Part shown: piece by piece, positions 50,781 through 61,291 of the stretch
Numbering within the stretch: position 1 is the first letter of the stretch
Layout of the letters: each line of letters opens with the position of its first letter
Notes under the pieces: generated by a model
The model's database searches: none
Told to the model about the DNA's origin: nothing
The model's input: the letters and a program-made list of their open reading frames with translations, nothing else
Made by a program: the position numbers and the translations under genes
Assembly (NCBI GenBank): GCA_033816765.1
Contig: CM066288.1
Span: forward strand, 4,464,001-4,528,000
Direction of reading: 5' to 3'
Length of the DNA: 64,000 bases
Source: Nothopassalora personata
Taxonomy: Eukaryota; Ascomycota; Dothideomycetes; Mycosphaerellales; Mycosphaerellaceae

Positions 50781-53700
50781 GATAGGAAAAGACTAGCTCC
50801 TAGTCGAAAGCTAGAACTAGGAGATAAAGAAGTACTAGTAAAGGGGTAGAACGTAGTTAAGAGTTCTATAAATAGGAATCTTATATATACCGACGTACTC
50901 CTAAACGAAAGTTACGGAACGTTTACCCTTATCGATAAAGGATGCATATACTACGCTATAATTAACGGAGACCTAGCGAAAGGCCTCGGTCTTACGTATG
51001 TTAGTAATAAGAGCCGTAAGGCTATAGGGTTTACGAAGGCGATGCGGAACTCGATCGAAGGAGTAGTCGCCTTCCGTATAGAAATTGCCGGGATCTACTA
51101 GGTAGTTTATACTTATGTCGTGCCTAATCTAGACTTCCCTATAATCCTAGGGAACCCGTAGAAGGCGCACAATTAGATCCGGACCGCGCCTAAAAAGCGC
51201 CGGTACTACTATAGCTTAGTGAAGAAATAGGTACGCGAAGGGCGTAACTACGAAGAATACAAGTCGGGTAAGCGTTCCGCTACGATTGCCGCGGTAACCG
51301 TAGAAGATATTAAGAAAGCCCTTAGTAAGAAGGAGCCGCCTACGCGAGAGGAACTTAAGAAGGGCTTACCTCTAGAACTTTAGGATATGTTACTATTGTT
51401 TTCTACTAGGGAAGCTAATAAACTAGCTCTATACTATAGCGACCTTAACTATAAGATCGAGATACGGACGAAAGCCGACGTAAGCCCGGAACCATTGCCC
51501 TAGGGACCGCTCTATAGTATGTCGAAAGACGAGCTACTTGTCCTCCGGAAGTCGCTAACGGAGCTATAGCGTAAGGGTTATATTCGCCCTTCTACCTTAG
51601 AAGCGGCGGCTCCCGTCTTATTCGTAAGGAAGCCCGGGGGAGGACTTAGGTTCTACTATAATTATAGAGCATTAAACTCGATTACTAAGTAGGACCGTTA
51701 TCCGCTACTATTAATCCCGGAAACTATTCGGAACCTAACGGGCGCTAGATAGATTACGAAGGTTAACGTTATTACCGCATTCTACTACCTTCGGATAGCT
51801 TAAGGCGAAGAGTATAAGACGGCTTTTCGAACTAGATTCGGTCTATAGGAGTAGCTAGTATGTCCGTTTGGTTTGTCCGGGGCCCCTATAACATTCTAGC
51901 GGTACATTAACAGTTTATTACGGGACTACCTAGACGACTTTACCTCGGCCTACGCTAACGACGTCGTTATTTACTCCGACGGAACAAAAAAGGACTATTT
52001 CTAGAAGGTTCGTATCGTGCTCTAGAAGCTTTAGGACGGAGGCCTTTTCCTAGATCTAGGGAAGTATAAGTTTATATAGAAGAAGGTTAAGTACCTCGGG
52101 TTTATTATATATACCGACGGGATAGGAGTAGGACCCGACCCCGAGAAGGTAGCAGTAGTAAAGGGCTAGAAGGCACTAGTTACCTAGAAGGAAGTGCGGC
52201 GTTTCTTAGGCTTCGCGAACTACTACCGGATATTTATTCTAAACTATTCGAAGCTCGCCGAGCTCTTAACGTCGCTAACCGGCAAGAATAAGGTGTTTTC
52301 CTAGGGAGATCGTTAGGCTAATACGTTTAAGTCCCTAAAGGATAAGTACTACAAAGTACTAGTTTTAGCCTACTAGAACCCGGAGCTCCCTACCTTTTTG
52401 GAGACGGACTATAGCGGCTTTACGCTTAGAGGCGCCCTCCTATAAGAAAAGGACGGAGTCGTAAAACTAGTAGGATTCTACTCGAAGAAGCTTAATAAGG
52501 CTAAGATTAACTACGACATTTACGATAAGGAGATGCTCGCGGTAGTATCCTATCTTAAAGAATAGGCTCCCGAGTTAAAAACATATAGGCCCTTTATAAT
52601 CTAGACGGACTATAAGAACCTAGAATACTTTATAACGAAGAGATAGCTTTCCGAACGGTAGATCCGGTAGGTTAAGGAAGTTATAAAATTCTAGTTTTCA
52701 CTAGTGTATAGGCCGGGTACCGAGGCGATTATACCGGACGCCCTTTCTCGAAGGGAGTAGGACACACTTAGGTAGGACGACAAGTTATTACGGTATCGTA
52801 GGTTTCTTAAACCGGACATCGTAAAGAATTAGCCGGGCTCGAAGGTAGTAGACGTTAGCTCGACTATAAGGGTTTCGTTAGTACGAATCTTAGCTACGTA
52901 GTTCGAAGGACTATCTACTATAGAAGAGGCGGGTTTACCGGGCGCACTATAGGGACCCTTCTAAGACTAAGAGCTAAACGACCTCTAGGAAAGAACTATC
53001 GAGAAGGACAGCACGTTCTAAGCGGTACACCGCGCGATTAAGGTAGGAGCGCGTTTACTTCCTAGCGAGGTAAAACTTAAGGTATAAGTAGGTAACTATA
53101 GCATCGACCGTAACGGGTATCTTCGCTACCGCGGTAGGATTTAGGTGCCTAGAGCTCCTAGCTCTACGGAGTCCGACTATAAGGAGGCGGACATAGCGAT
53201 TCTATAGAACGACACCCTTCGAACTAAGCTAATCTAATCCGTACACGATTTACCGGTGTACGGCTACCCTAGCCGGGACTCTATAGCATCGATACTAAGT
53301 CGTAACTTCTACTAGCCCCTATAGTCTAAGTACGTAAGGCAGTTCTTAAGGAACTGTAACTACTACGGTAGGAATAAGGTGTAGAGAGAATAAAAACACG
53401 GCCTCCTATAACCCTTGCCGGTCCCCGACCGATTCTTCTAGGAGATCTCGATAGATTTTATAACGGACATACCCGAGTCGTAAGGGAACACTTGCCTCTA
53501 GGTAATTAAGGATCGACTAAGCAAGACCGTCGTTTTAGAAGCGATGCCTACTATAAAAGCCGAGGACTGCGCTAAAAGGTTCTTAGACTACTAGGTAAGA
53601 TACTACGGCCTCCCTTAAGCTATTACGAGTGACCGGGGTACTAACTAGATAAGTACCTTCTAGAGGACCTTCTATCGTTTAACCGGTGTAAAATAGAGGC

Positions 53701-54567
53701 TTAGCTCCGCCTACTACCTATAAACCGACGGAGGCCCGGAACGGTTAAACTAGGAAGTCTAGGCTTACCTTCGTAACTACATTAACTATAAGTAGTCCGA
53801 CTAGAAACGCTAGCTCCCTACGGCGTAACTTACTCTAAACGCGCGGTATTACGCTAGGCTAGGAATAAGCCCCTTCTTCGCGGTATACGGATACGAGGTA
53901 CTATTACCCGTTTAGTTATAACCGGATCTAGAGACCTCTTAGTTAGACGTCGCGTAACGGGTAACGCTATTCGTAGAAAGGATACAAAAGATTACGGACC
54001 TATATTAGGCGAGTATAGCGGAAGCCGCCTAAAAATAGAAGGACTACGCTAACCGGGATAGGAAGCCCGTACTAATCTATCGTATAGGCGATAAAGTTTA
54101 GCTAGGTCTACGTAACTATGTTACTATACGACTAAAGAAGAGCCTCGACTATAGATACGCGAAGTATACGGTAGTAGAAGTAATCTTACCGTTGTCTATA
54201 CGCTTATCTAGGATCCCCGACGGGATCTACCCGGTCTTCTATCCTAACTTACTACGACCTATAAGCTAAGACCCCTTACCTAGATAGGAGATCGATAACA
54301 AACAGCCGGACCCTATAATAATTAAGTCTTACGAAGAGTAGTAGGTAGAAGAGATCCTTTACGCTAGAACTAAGGTTAGAGGTAGAGGCCGAGTACGCAA
54401 AGTCCTAGTAAAATAGACCGGATACTATAAGCCTACATAGGAACTATTAGGGTACCTCGCGGACACAGTAGCCGCGGATAACTTCGAGAGGAGATATAGT
54501 AACCTAATAACGTATAACGGACAGAAGGAGGCATAGGATACGAATAGAAGGGGGAGATAGCGAAAAG
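50781..54567 (+). pseudogene. RIP-killed pol of Dprime
   Basis: Read through stops, it follows D pol: protease with LIDKG near 50935; RT about 51480-52000 with the catalytic box read as YANDV near 51955 (YADD in D); RNase H with LETDYSGF near 52400 and DALSRRE near 52740; integrase H2C2 region near 53250-53370; MDFMTD-like and DRGTN blocks near 53450-53650; chromodomain end near 54400-54470. E2 is inserted at its very end. Confidence 0.83.
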
Positions 54568-54572
54568 GTAAG

Positions 54573-55056
54573 TGTTATGTCTCGTTCCAGGGCTAATCTC
54601 AAAAGAGAGATAAGTCAAGTCACGTGGCGGTATTCTTTGGAGAGGCTAAAGCAAACTGAGCGAAGATGAATAATTGGAGTAAGAGTGTATTCCAATCAGT
54701 GAGATCGTAACATGAGTTGAACGCAGTCGAAGCCATAAGGGATTCTCAGCGTTCCTAAATACAAAGGAGATTTGCCAGTCTTGGCTGTCCTTTCGCGCCA
54801 TGTGCGCCTTCTGCGACAAGTGCGCTCGTCGCTACCGTCGCGGACGTCGCTCATGTCGCGGGTACGTCTTTCGCGCTATGCGCGACGAGTCGTCCCCAGT
54901 CAGGCGTCGCGGACGTCGCGCATACATCTTTTGCACGTGACCCGTGCCAGGATGTTTTCCCTTGCGGTGTTGTCATACCGTAACAGTCGCGCATACATCT
55001 TTTGCACGTGACCCGTGCCAGGATGTTTTCCTTTGCGGTGTTGTCATACCGTAACA
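54573..55056 (-). repeat. 3' LTR of element E2
   Basis: 484 bp; + strand TGTTATGTCTCG to CATACCGTAACA. U3 is made of GTCGCGGACGTCGC-like repeats and a terminal 71-bp tandem duplication. Confidence 0.93.
54915..55056 (-). repeat. 71-bp tandem duplication at the LTR end of E2
   Basis: Copies 54915-54985 and 54986-55056 differ at one visible site. The same pair occurs in the other LTR (60681-60751, 60752-60822). The duplication includes the LTR terminus CCGTAACA, so the LTR has two copies of its own end; the outer one was used, as the target duplication shows. Confidence 0.9.
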
Positions 55057-55120
55057 CCATCCCCCTCTTAGCCTAGCTCGTCCCGAGCTACCTTTTATAG
55101 TTGTGATCGCTTTCCCCACC

Positions 55121-55762
55121 ATGTCTTCGTCATCATGGCTCACGATGCCTCTTCGCCCTTCGTCTTCTTCTGATATCTACGCGGAAACCATTAACGCCCT
55201 TTCTCGTTCTCGCCGGTTCCAGTCCATTATGCCCGTCTCGTGCAGTCGGTGTCGTCGCCAGGGCCAGGAGTGTCGTGTCGACGCTCGGTCCGGTCGTTGC
55301 AAGGCGTGCAACGACGCTCACAAGAAGTGTGATCTCCGGGTCACTCTTCAGGAGTTCGAGAAGATGGCCAAGATCCGGGAGTCGCTGTCCAGGAGTGCGG
55401 AAGAGGCGGAGGACGCTCTGTCCGAAGCAGAAGAAGAGGCCGAGAGGGTGATAGCAGCGGCTCAGCAGAAGGTGGCAGCTGCCCGTGCGAAGGCCCGCCG
55501 GCTGCGAAAACAGCTTCGTGCCGCGGAATCAACGGAGGACAATTCCTTCAAGAGGGCTTTGTCCACCGCGGAGGAGATGGAGCGTCTGGAAGGAGAGTCT
55601 GAGGCCCCCGCGGCCTCGGCCGGTAGCGAGGTGCTCGTAGACTTCTCCGAGTTTGGCAGCGTTTTTGGGGAACAGGTTTCCCCCTCCACTTGGGGTCTTA
55701 TAACTGGTGTCCAGTTCCCCGAGTGGAGTGCTGGCCCCGTTGAGCCTCCGAATGTTGGTTAG
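55121..55762 (+). CDS. Antisense Zn2Cys6-like coiled-coil gene of E2
   Basis: 213 residues from the ATG at 55121 (context CCACCATG, preferred over an upstream in-frame GTG at 55103). Antisense to gag-pol, starting only 64 bp from the 3' LTR. The leader is Ser-rich; the cluster CSRCRRQGQEC, eight residues, CKACNDAHKKC gives C-x2-C-x6-C-x8-C-x2-C-x6-C. A long Ala/Glu/Arg helix (about 80-150, likely coiled coil) follows, then SPSTWGLITG near the C-terminus, matching SPNTWGLMV of E1. The stop overlaps the pol stop: the tetranucleotide TTAG at 55759-55762 holds TAG on this strand and TAA on the other. The frame is intact although pol of the same element is broken. DNA binding and LTR control are inference. 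Confidence 0.8.
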   Translation: MSSSSWLTMPLRPSSSSDIYAETINALSRSRRFQSIMPVSCSRCRRQGQECRVDARSGRCKACNDAHKKCDLRVTLQEFEKMAKIRESLSRSAEEAEDALSEAEEEAERVIAAAQQKVAAARAKARRLRKQLRAAESTEDNSFKRALSTAEEMERLEGESEAPAASAGSEVLVDFSEFGSVFGEQVSPSTWGLITGVQFPEWSAGPVEPPNVG

Positions 55763-58342
55763 GTGGTAGGTCTCTTCCTTCTCTCGTAATCCTTGATTTT
55801 CTGTTGACAGTTTCGTAGGTGTTTTTTCGGTTCCCAGGTATTTTCTGAGTTGTCGTATCCTTTCCACTTGACAAGGTATCGCTGACCTCTCTTGTCCAGG
55901 ATTTTTTCGACTTCGAATTCAGTTTCCTCTTCTGGTTGGTAGTGGAATGTTTCCTGGCATGGCGTTTTGGGGTCTGCTGGTTCCAGCACGGAGATGTGGA
56001 ACACTGGATGGATTTTGGCATCTTTTGGTAGTCGTAGTCGGTAGTTGACTGGTCCTCGTGATTCTTCAACGAGAAATGGCCCGACTTTCACATGATCCAG
56101 TTTCTTGGTCTTCCTTCGTGTCTTGAGGTTTTTTGTAAGAAGGTAGACTTTATCCCCCCTCTTTAGCTGAGGTGCCATTTGTTGTTTTCGACGAGATTCA
56201 GTGAGTCGTTGCTGCGAGTCCCGAATTCGTTTATTGACGGATTTGTGTACCTCTCTTAGGTCTTCCGTTGTGGCGATAGCCCTTTCCGCTTGTGGGTGAT
56301 CTCTCTTGTCACCGAACAGCGTAGGGTGTCTTCCGAAATTTGCGAAGAAAGGTGTTTCGCCTGTTGTTTCTGATTTGTGATTGTTCAGTGCAAGTTGTGC
56401 CATGGGTAGGAGTGATACCCAGTTGTCTTGTGCGTAGTTGACGTAGTGTCGTAGGTATTGTTCCAAGGTTTGATTTGCTCTCTCAGTTTGTCCGTCCGTT
56501 TGTGGGTGATATGCCGTAGACAGTTTGTGTTGTATACCAATTTCCGCTACAAGAGTCTTCCAGTAGTTGGATGTAAACAGCTTGTCTCGGTCTGTGATAA
56601 AGACCTTTGGGAATCCGTGGTATCGTACTAGCTTGTCGAGAACGAGATAACCGAGTTGCTCTGCCGTGTATGTCTCGCAGGCAGGTATAAAGTGTGCATA
56701 TTTCGTTAGGCGATCGACCATGACCAGTATCATGTCGTATTCCGTGCCTGTCGCCTTGTCCGTGGATATGGGAAGTTTCGTAATGAAGTCCATCGTGACC
56801 TCGTCCCATGGTTGTGTCGGTGGTGTCCTGAACTGTATTTGTCCATACTTCTCGTGTCGTGCAGCCTTATTTTGTTGACAGTGAACACATTGCTTAATGT
56901 AGTTCAATACCTTTTGTCTCATTTGTGGGAATGAGAAGCTGCGTTGTATGATCTCGAGAGTCTTTGTGGTTCCAGGATGTCCGTACATCGGGTTGTCGTG
57001 ATGTTGTCGTATGCATTCTTCTTCTCGTCCTTTCGGTACTTGGTATCTTCCTTGTGCTAGTGGGAACTGTTCTTCTGTGTCCTGAAGAACGCGCACTATG
57101 TTGTTGAACTCCTTTGTGTTGGCGCTTAGACTTCCATCTGGATTAGTCTTAAGTACTTGTTGTCGCACTGGTTCCTTTCCTTCCATGTAGTCGCTTCTTC
57201 GGCTCAGTGCGTCGGCTCTGCCGTTGTCTTTTCCTGCGGTATAGCGGATTTCAAACTTGTACTGTCCGAGCAATTCCGACCAGCGGGCCTGTCTTCGGGT
57301 CAGTACTTTCGTTGTAGTGAAGTAAGTGAGATTCTTGTGATCAGAAAGAATCGTCAGCTTAGGTGCTCCTTCCGCATATACTCTCCAGTGCTGCATTGCA
57401 GCGACAATAGCGAGAAGTTCCTTATCATGGATGTCGTAGTTTCCCGTTTTGTTTTGGAACAAACATACATGGAGTTCCCGCACTTGAGGTGGATCTTCTT
57501 ATCCATCCTTTGTCGAGTTTCTCCTTCAGCCATTCTCGTAGGGTTTTGAGCTCTTTCTCGGACATTTGATATAGGGGTCCCCATGGAGGCTCCTTCCCTG
57601 GCTGAATGTTTATCTTGTGGTCCCATGGTTGGTGTCTAGGTAAGGCGTCTCTACCCTTTTCCTCTTCAAAGAGCCTTTTCCACTTAAGGTACTCCTTGGG
57701 AATGCTTGGTTCCGATATACCAGCATCCTTCGATGGTGCGTTACTTCCATCCGTTCCAGTGATTTCGTGATCCGGCGGCCCCACGCCAGTATCTATCCCG
57801 GTCGAAGGTGGTTCTTGATTCCTTCTGTTCGGCGCAAGCTCGAATGCGTTGAGCTGTTTCCTTGCCTCATCTACCATCGTCCGCTGTCGATGCGTAGGTT
57901 CAATGCCTATAACGCAGTTGCATTGCCTAAATGTGAGTACTCTTCTCCTCCAGTCGATAACTGGATTGTGCTTTCTCAACCAAGGCATACCTAATACTAT
58001 GTCATGACTGGCCATATCAGTGACATCCAAGGTAATGTTCTCGTGGTGCTGTTGGATAGCCAGTGGCAATGGTGTCGTCTCCCATTCCACGCTAGGTAAC
58101 GATGATCCGTCTACCGCGATCAATTCGTAACCCCATTTCTTCTTCAGGGTAGCTAGCCCGTTTCTTGTTGTGAAAGACTCGGAAATAAAGTTCCCCGCTG
58201 CTCCGGAGTCGATCATGACACTGGTCCTGTGTCCGTTGACGATTGCTTGTATCTGGAAAACTGTGTTTGGTGTCGATGCGTGAGCCTGAGTGTTGCATAA
58301 CTCCCTTTGGTCGCTCATTCCTGGGGAGCTGATCCTTTTCCC
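55759..58342 (-). pseudogene. pol: Pol of E2 with RT deleted
   Basis: The first part, 58342-57425 (via the slip at 58342), encodes protease MIDSGAAGNF and the RT N-terminus up to FVPKQNGKLR. The second part, down to 55759, starts within RNase H at [13 protein letters not shown] and runs through integrase ([14 protein letters not shown] finger, [28 protein letters not shown]) to an intact chromodomain ([17 protein letters not shown]). Between them about 860 bp present in E1 is missing, including the RT catalytic box. The junction at 57433-57441 is AACTACGAC (minus strand), which in E1 occurs at both edges of the missing segment. The loss also shifts the frame. Confidence 0.92.
58299..58342 (-). 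promoter_or_regulatory. -1 ribosomal frameshift signal of E2
   Basis: G GGA AAA at 58342-58336 in the gag frame, 5-6 nt spacer, then AGCTCCC (58330-58324) pairing with GGGAGTT (58305-58299), with one G-U. The gag stop TGA (58317-58315) is in the loop. The stem differs from that of E1 by an A/G exchange that still pairs. Confidence 0.82.
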
Positions 58343-60321
58343 GAATGGTATGTGGTTCGCTGTGCTTCGTGCCTAGAGGCTTCGGCTAGAACCTGTAGCC
58401 CGTTGCCCTGTGTCCACACTTGTAGTCTGTTGCGTTCCTGGATCTTCTGCGATTCTGAGTAGAGAGCCTGTACATGCTGTACTGCTGTTCGTAGTTCGTT
58501 TGAGACGAAAGTTCCTGCTGGTGTTAGGTATCCGGTACCTGTCATCCGGCTTCCTATGGGTGGTCGTTCGACAACCGCTTTAGCCAAGTTCTCAGTGTCG
58601 TTCATGGTTGGGTAGCCCCACACCATGCCCCTCATCGTGTCGAGTGTCTTGTCGAACTCGCTGGGGTTTAGGTATCGTTTCCCTGAGAACTTTGGTAGGA
58701 ATTCTTCATGCCTTCGTTGGAGGTAGATGATTAACTCATAGAGCTTTCTTGGCGCGTCTACCGTGAACGTGCATACTTCGTTTTCGTCGTCGGTGTCGCT
58801 CTCTTCTTCTTCGGATGAGTCCTCGCTTGACTCTTCCGGTACGTAATCTTCTTCAATAGTGTCCAGCTTGTTCGTTTGTTGTTCGGGAGCTGGTGACCAG
58901 CGTCCGTTCCATTCTGGATCCTGGTTTTCTTTGTCGTCGTCGAAGTAAGATTCGTCTACATCCACTTCCTGGAGCTTGTTTCGTCCATGTTGTGCTCCCA
59001 GGGTTCCTGCTGGCTGTTGTGGCCAGTACCCTGCGCCTGCTTTGGCGTCGTAGTGGGTTTGACACGAGTCCTGGTAACAGAAACGCCAATGAAGGCTTCC
59101 GTGACCATGTCGAGACTCTTTCTCGACTTCATGGTTGACTCCTCGTGCCATCATGCCAAACAATCTGATCTTGATGTCGATCTCTGATTGTTGGTCATTC
59201 GGTGGTGGTGTATGTTGTTGAACATGGTGTCCTCCTCGTCCTTGTGAGGGGTCCAGGAGAGGCGTCGCAACCCGGTTGCTATCCTTCTCCTCCACTCTCT
59301 GGGTATAGTTGAATTGTCGGGGTCCAACACTGCTCCCAGATTTGTCCACCTTCGGTTGCATCATATTGAACTGCTCGCGGCGCACCATATTTTTACCGCG
59401 GCAATCCCGCGCCATGTGGCCTTCTTTGCCACAGGCGTAGCATGTGAGTTTTCCTTTTCCTTTGAAGGGCTTTCCGTGGCCCCTACTCTTATCGATCTTC
59501 CGTCCTCGTTGGGTAGCGTCCAGTTCCATTGGCTGTGGTCCATAGTAGGGCTGGCTTTGTCGTGAGAATCCTCCCCTCGCAACGTACCCCCCTGAGGGTT
59601 TGCGATCTGGAGCGTATCCTGCCATGCCTCCTACCTTGGAGTCGTATTTCTTTTCCTGGTACCGTTCCCAGAGCTGATCGTCGATGTCGATCGACGCCTT
59701 CATCAGTCCTTCGAGGTTGGTGATCGCTCCTCCGTGTCTCATCAACTCGTCCTTGACGGAGTCCTTGAGTCCACGTCGGAACATAGTCATCAACGCCGTC
59801 TGGTCCCATCCGGTGATCTGTCCGTATTCTTCGAATTTGGCGGCGTACTCTGAAGTAGACGTCTTCTGCTTCAGGTGTTGAATGATTCGTATGGCCTGTT
59901 GGACTTCGTTCGAGGTTCCAAAGATTGACTTCATCTTGTCTTTGAAAAGGGTGTAGTTCCTGAACATTCCGGTGGGGTCTAATCGTCCCATACCGTCGAG
60001 GTATTCCTTGAGGTAAGGTTTGATCCAGTTCTGCGCACTTCCGCGAAGGAACGTGATGGCGAAGATAGTTCTTTTGTCGGTGTCGACTGGGTTGAACATG
60101 AGGTACATGTCCATCTGGTTGACCCAGTCGTCGAACTTGGCCCTATCTCCATGGAAGAGGTCCGGCTTAGCAGCCTTAACGTCGTTCTTCCTTGGAGTAG
60201 GCTCGTCATCGTCATCAGACTCATCGTCCTTCGTGGTGGTCTGTCGTGGTGGCGCACGGCGGATGCTTCCTGCTTCGCTGGGGGCGGGTGTTCCCCTACC
60301 AGCTGCTTGAGTAGCGCTCAT
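58315..60321 (-). CDS. gag: Gag of element E2
   Basis: 668 residues from the ATG at 60321. An in-frame upstream Met lies inside the LTR and is not used as the start here. Domains: Ser/Pro leader (SATQAAGRGTPAPSE); acidic patch DDESDDDDE; capsid domain about 45-215; zinc knuckle Cys294, Cys297, His302, Cys307 (CYACGKEGHMARDC). The HGSLHWRFCYQDSCQ..H block, an acidic Glu/Ser stretch and the C-terminal helix follow, ending GKGSAPQE. It lacks the 99-residue insertion of E1. The frame is intact. Forms particles and packages RNA. Confidence 0.93.
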   Translation of the reverse strand: MSATQAAGRGTPAPSEAGSIRRAPPRQTTTKDDESDDDDEPTPRKNDVKAAKPDLFHGDRAKFDDWVNQMDMYLMFNPVDTDKRTIFAITFLRGSAQNWIKPYLKEYLDGMGRLDPTGMFRNYTLFKDKMKSIFGTSNEVQQAIRIIQHLKQKTSTSEYAAKFEEYGQITGWDQTALMTMFRRGLKDSVKDELMRHGGAITNLEGLMKASIDIDDQLWERYQEKKYDSKVGGMAGYAPDRKPSGGYVARGGFSRQSQPYYGPQPMELDATQRGRKIDKSRGHGKPFKGKGKLTCYACGKEGHMARDCRGKNMVRREQFNMMQPKVDKSGSSVGPRQFNYTQRVEEKDSNRVATPLLDPSQGRGGHHVQQHTPPPNDQQSEIDIKIRLFGMMARGVNHEVEKESRHGHGSLHWRFCYQDSCQTHYDAKAGAGYWPQQPAGTLGAQHGRNKLQEVDVDESYFDDDKENQDPEWNGRWSPAPEQQTNKLDTIEEDYVPEESSEDSSEEEESDTDDENEVCTFTVDAPRKLYELIIYLQRRHEEFLPKFSGKRYLNPSEFDKTLDTMRGMVWGYPTMNDTENLAKAVVERPPIGSRMTGTGYLTPAGTFVSNELRTAVQHVQALYSESQKIQERNRLQVWTQGNGLQVLAEASRHEAQRTTYHSGKGSAPQE

Positions 60322-60328
60322 CCTGAGG

Positions 60329-60336
60329 GCGTTCAA
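60329..60336 (-). other. Putative self-priming primer-binding site of E2
   Basis: The minus strand just inside the 5' LTR reads CTTTGAACGCCC. TTGAACGC is complementary to GCGTTCAA in the LTR (+ strand TTGAACGC at 60483-60490). Same design as E1; 8 nt alone would be weak without the parallel cases. Confidence 0.6.
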
Positions 60337-60338
60337 AG

Positions 60339-60822
60339 TGTTATGTCTCGTTCCAGGGCTAATCTCAAAAGAGAGATAAGTCAAGTCACGTGGCGGTATT
60401 CTTTGGAGAGGCTAAAGCAAACTGAGCGAAGATGAATAATTGGAGTAAGAGTGTATTCCAATCAGTGAGATCGTAACATGAGTTGAACGCAGTCGAAGCC
60501 ATAAGGGATTCTCAGCGTTCCTAAATACAAAGGAGATTTGCCAGTCTTGGCTGTCCTTTCGCGCCATGTGCGCCTTCTGCGACAAGTGCGCTCGTCGCTA
60601 CCGTCGCGGACGTCGCTCATGTCGCGGGTACGTCTTTCGCGCTATGCGCGACGAGTCGTCCCCAGTCAGGCGTCGCGGACGTCGCGCATACATCTTTTGC
60701 ACGTGACCCGTGCCAGGATGTTTTCCCTTGCGGTGTTGTCATACCGTAACAGTCGCGCATACATCTTTTGCACGTGACCCGTGCCAGGATGTTTTCCTTT
60801 GCGGTGTTGTCATACCGTAACA
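60339..60822 (-). repeat. 5' LTR of element E2
   Basis: 484 bp, no difference seen from 54573-55056. In element sense, TTGTATTTAGG lies about 35 bp before the GCGTTCAA site, a plausible TATA-like box and RNA start. Confidence 0.93.
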
Positions 60823-60827
60823 GTAAG

Positions 60828-61291
60828 GATTACTAGGGATTTAGCGTAGACATAGGCGTTTAGGAAAAGGTAGGCGTTCTTTTAGGTTAGGGAGTCTTTT
60901 TAGGAGATAGAGAGAAGTAAGAAGGCATAGGTAAGTTTAAGAGCGTTTCATTTTAGCGGCGTCCGCCGTAAAAGTAGCGGAGCCCGATCCCTTTCGAGAT
61001 AGCTATATACTATAATAGCCCGGTCGCGGCCCGCGCGAAAGACGAGGGTGCCCGAAGGCTAGTTAGTAGAGGCTAAGGCCTAACGTACGCGGCGCTAGCC
61101 TAGCTAGAGGTCGCGTAGGGCGCCCCCGGGACTAAGAGGTCGGTTAGCGATAGTTTTATAACGGGGCCCGTAGTATATACGTCTACCTAAAGGTAAGCTA
61201 AGCATTAGCTATAGTGCCTATAACCTTAGCGGCGACCGCACTAAAAGAATCGGTAAGCGCGTATAAAGAGGCGGAGGCCGTAGAAACTTAC
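60828..61291. other. 3' non-coding part of Dprime, left side
   Basis: Dprime sequence after pol. It holds further CGGTTAGCGAT-like strings (reverse complement of an intron branch region) near 61140, so it likely covers the last exons and introns of the antisense gene, too mutated for me to place. Confidence 0.4.

Larger units (their letters stand above)
37948..50796 (+). pseudogene. RIP-killed gag of Dprime (split by element C)
   Basis: Pieces 37948-38172 and 49816-50796. The start reads ATA in place of the ATG of D. The capsid part follows D Gag, with the knuckle near 50645-50690 partly altered. The ending is EEIGKD then TAG at 50794-50796. The heptamer has become AGGAAAA, but the hairpin after it (CTCCTAG 50797-50803 with CTAGGAG 50817-50823) still pairs. 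Confidence 0.82.
54573..60822 (-). mobile_element. Gypsy element E2, internally deleted
   Basis: 6.25 kb, apparently identical 484-bp LTRs, target duplication gtaag (54568-54572, 60823-60827). Free of RIP. It has gag, a frameshift signal, pol with a deleted RT, an intact antisense gene and a purine tract (AAGAGGGGGATGG) before the 3' LTR. It is a related but distinct subfamily to E1. Because RT is missing, this copy is non-autonomous now; either it moved with helper proteins or it lost RT after insertion. Confidence 0.93.

Noticed and set aside
60322..60384. Upstream Met extension of E2 Gag
   Set aside because: The extra residues are encoded by the LTR; the ATG at 60321 matches the B start and the A start (ATA).
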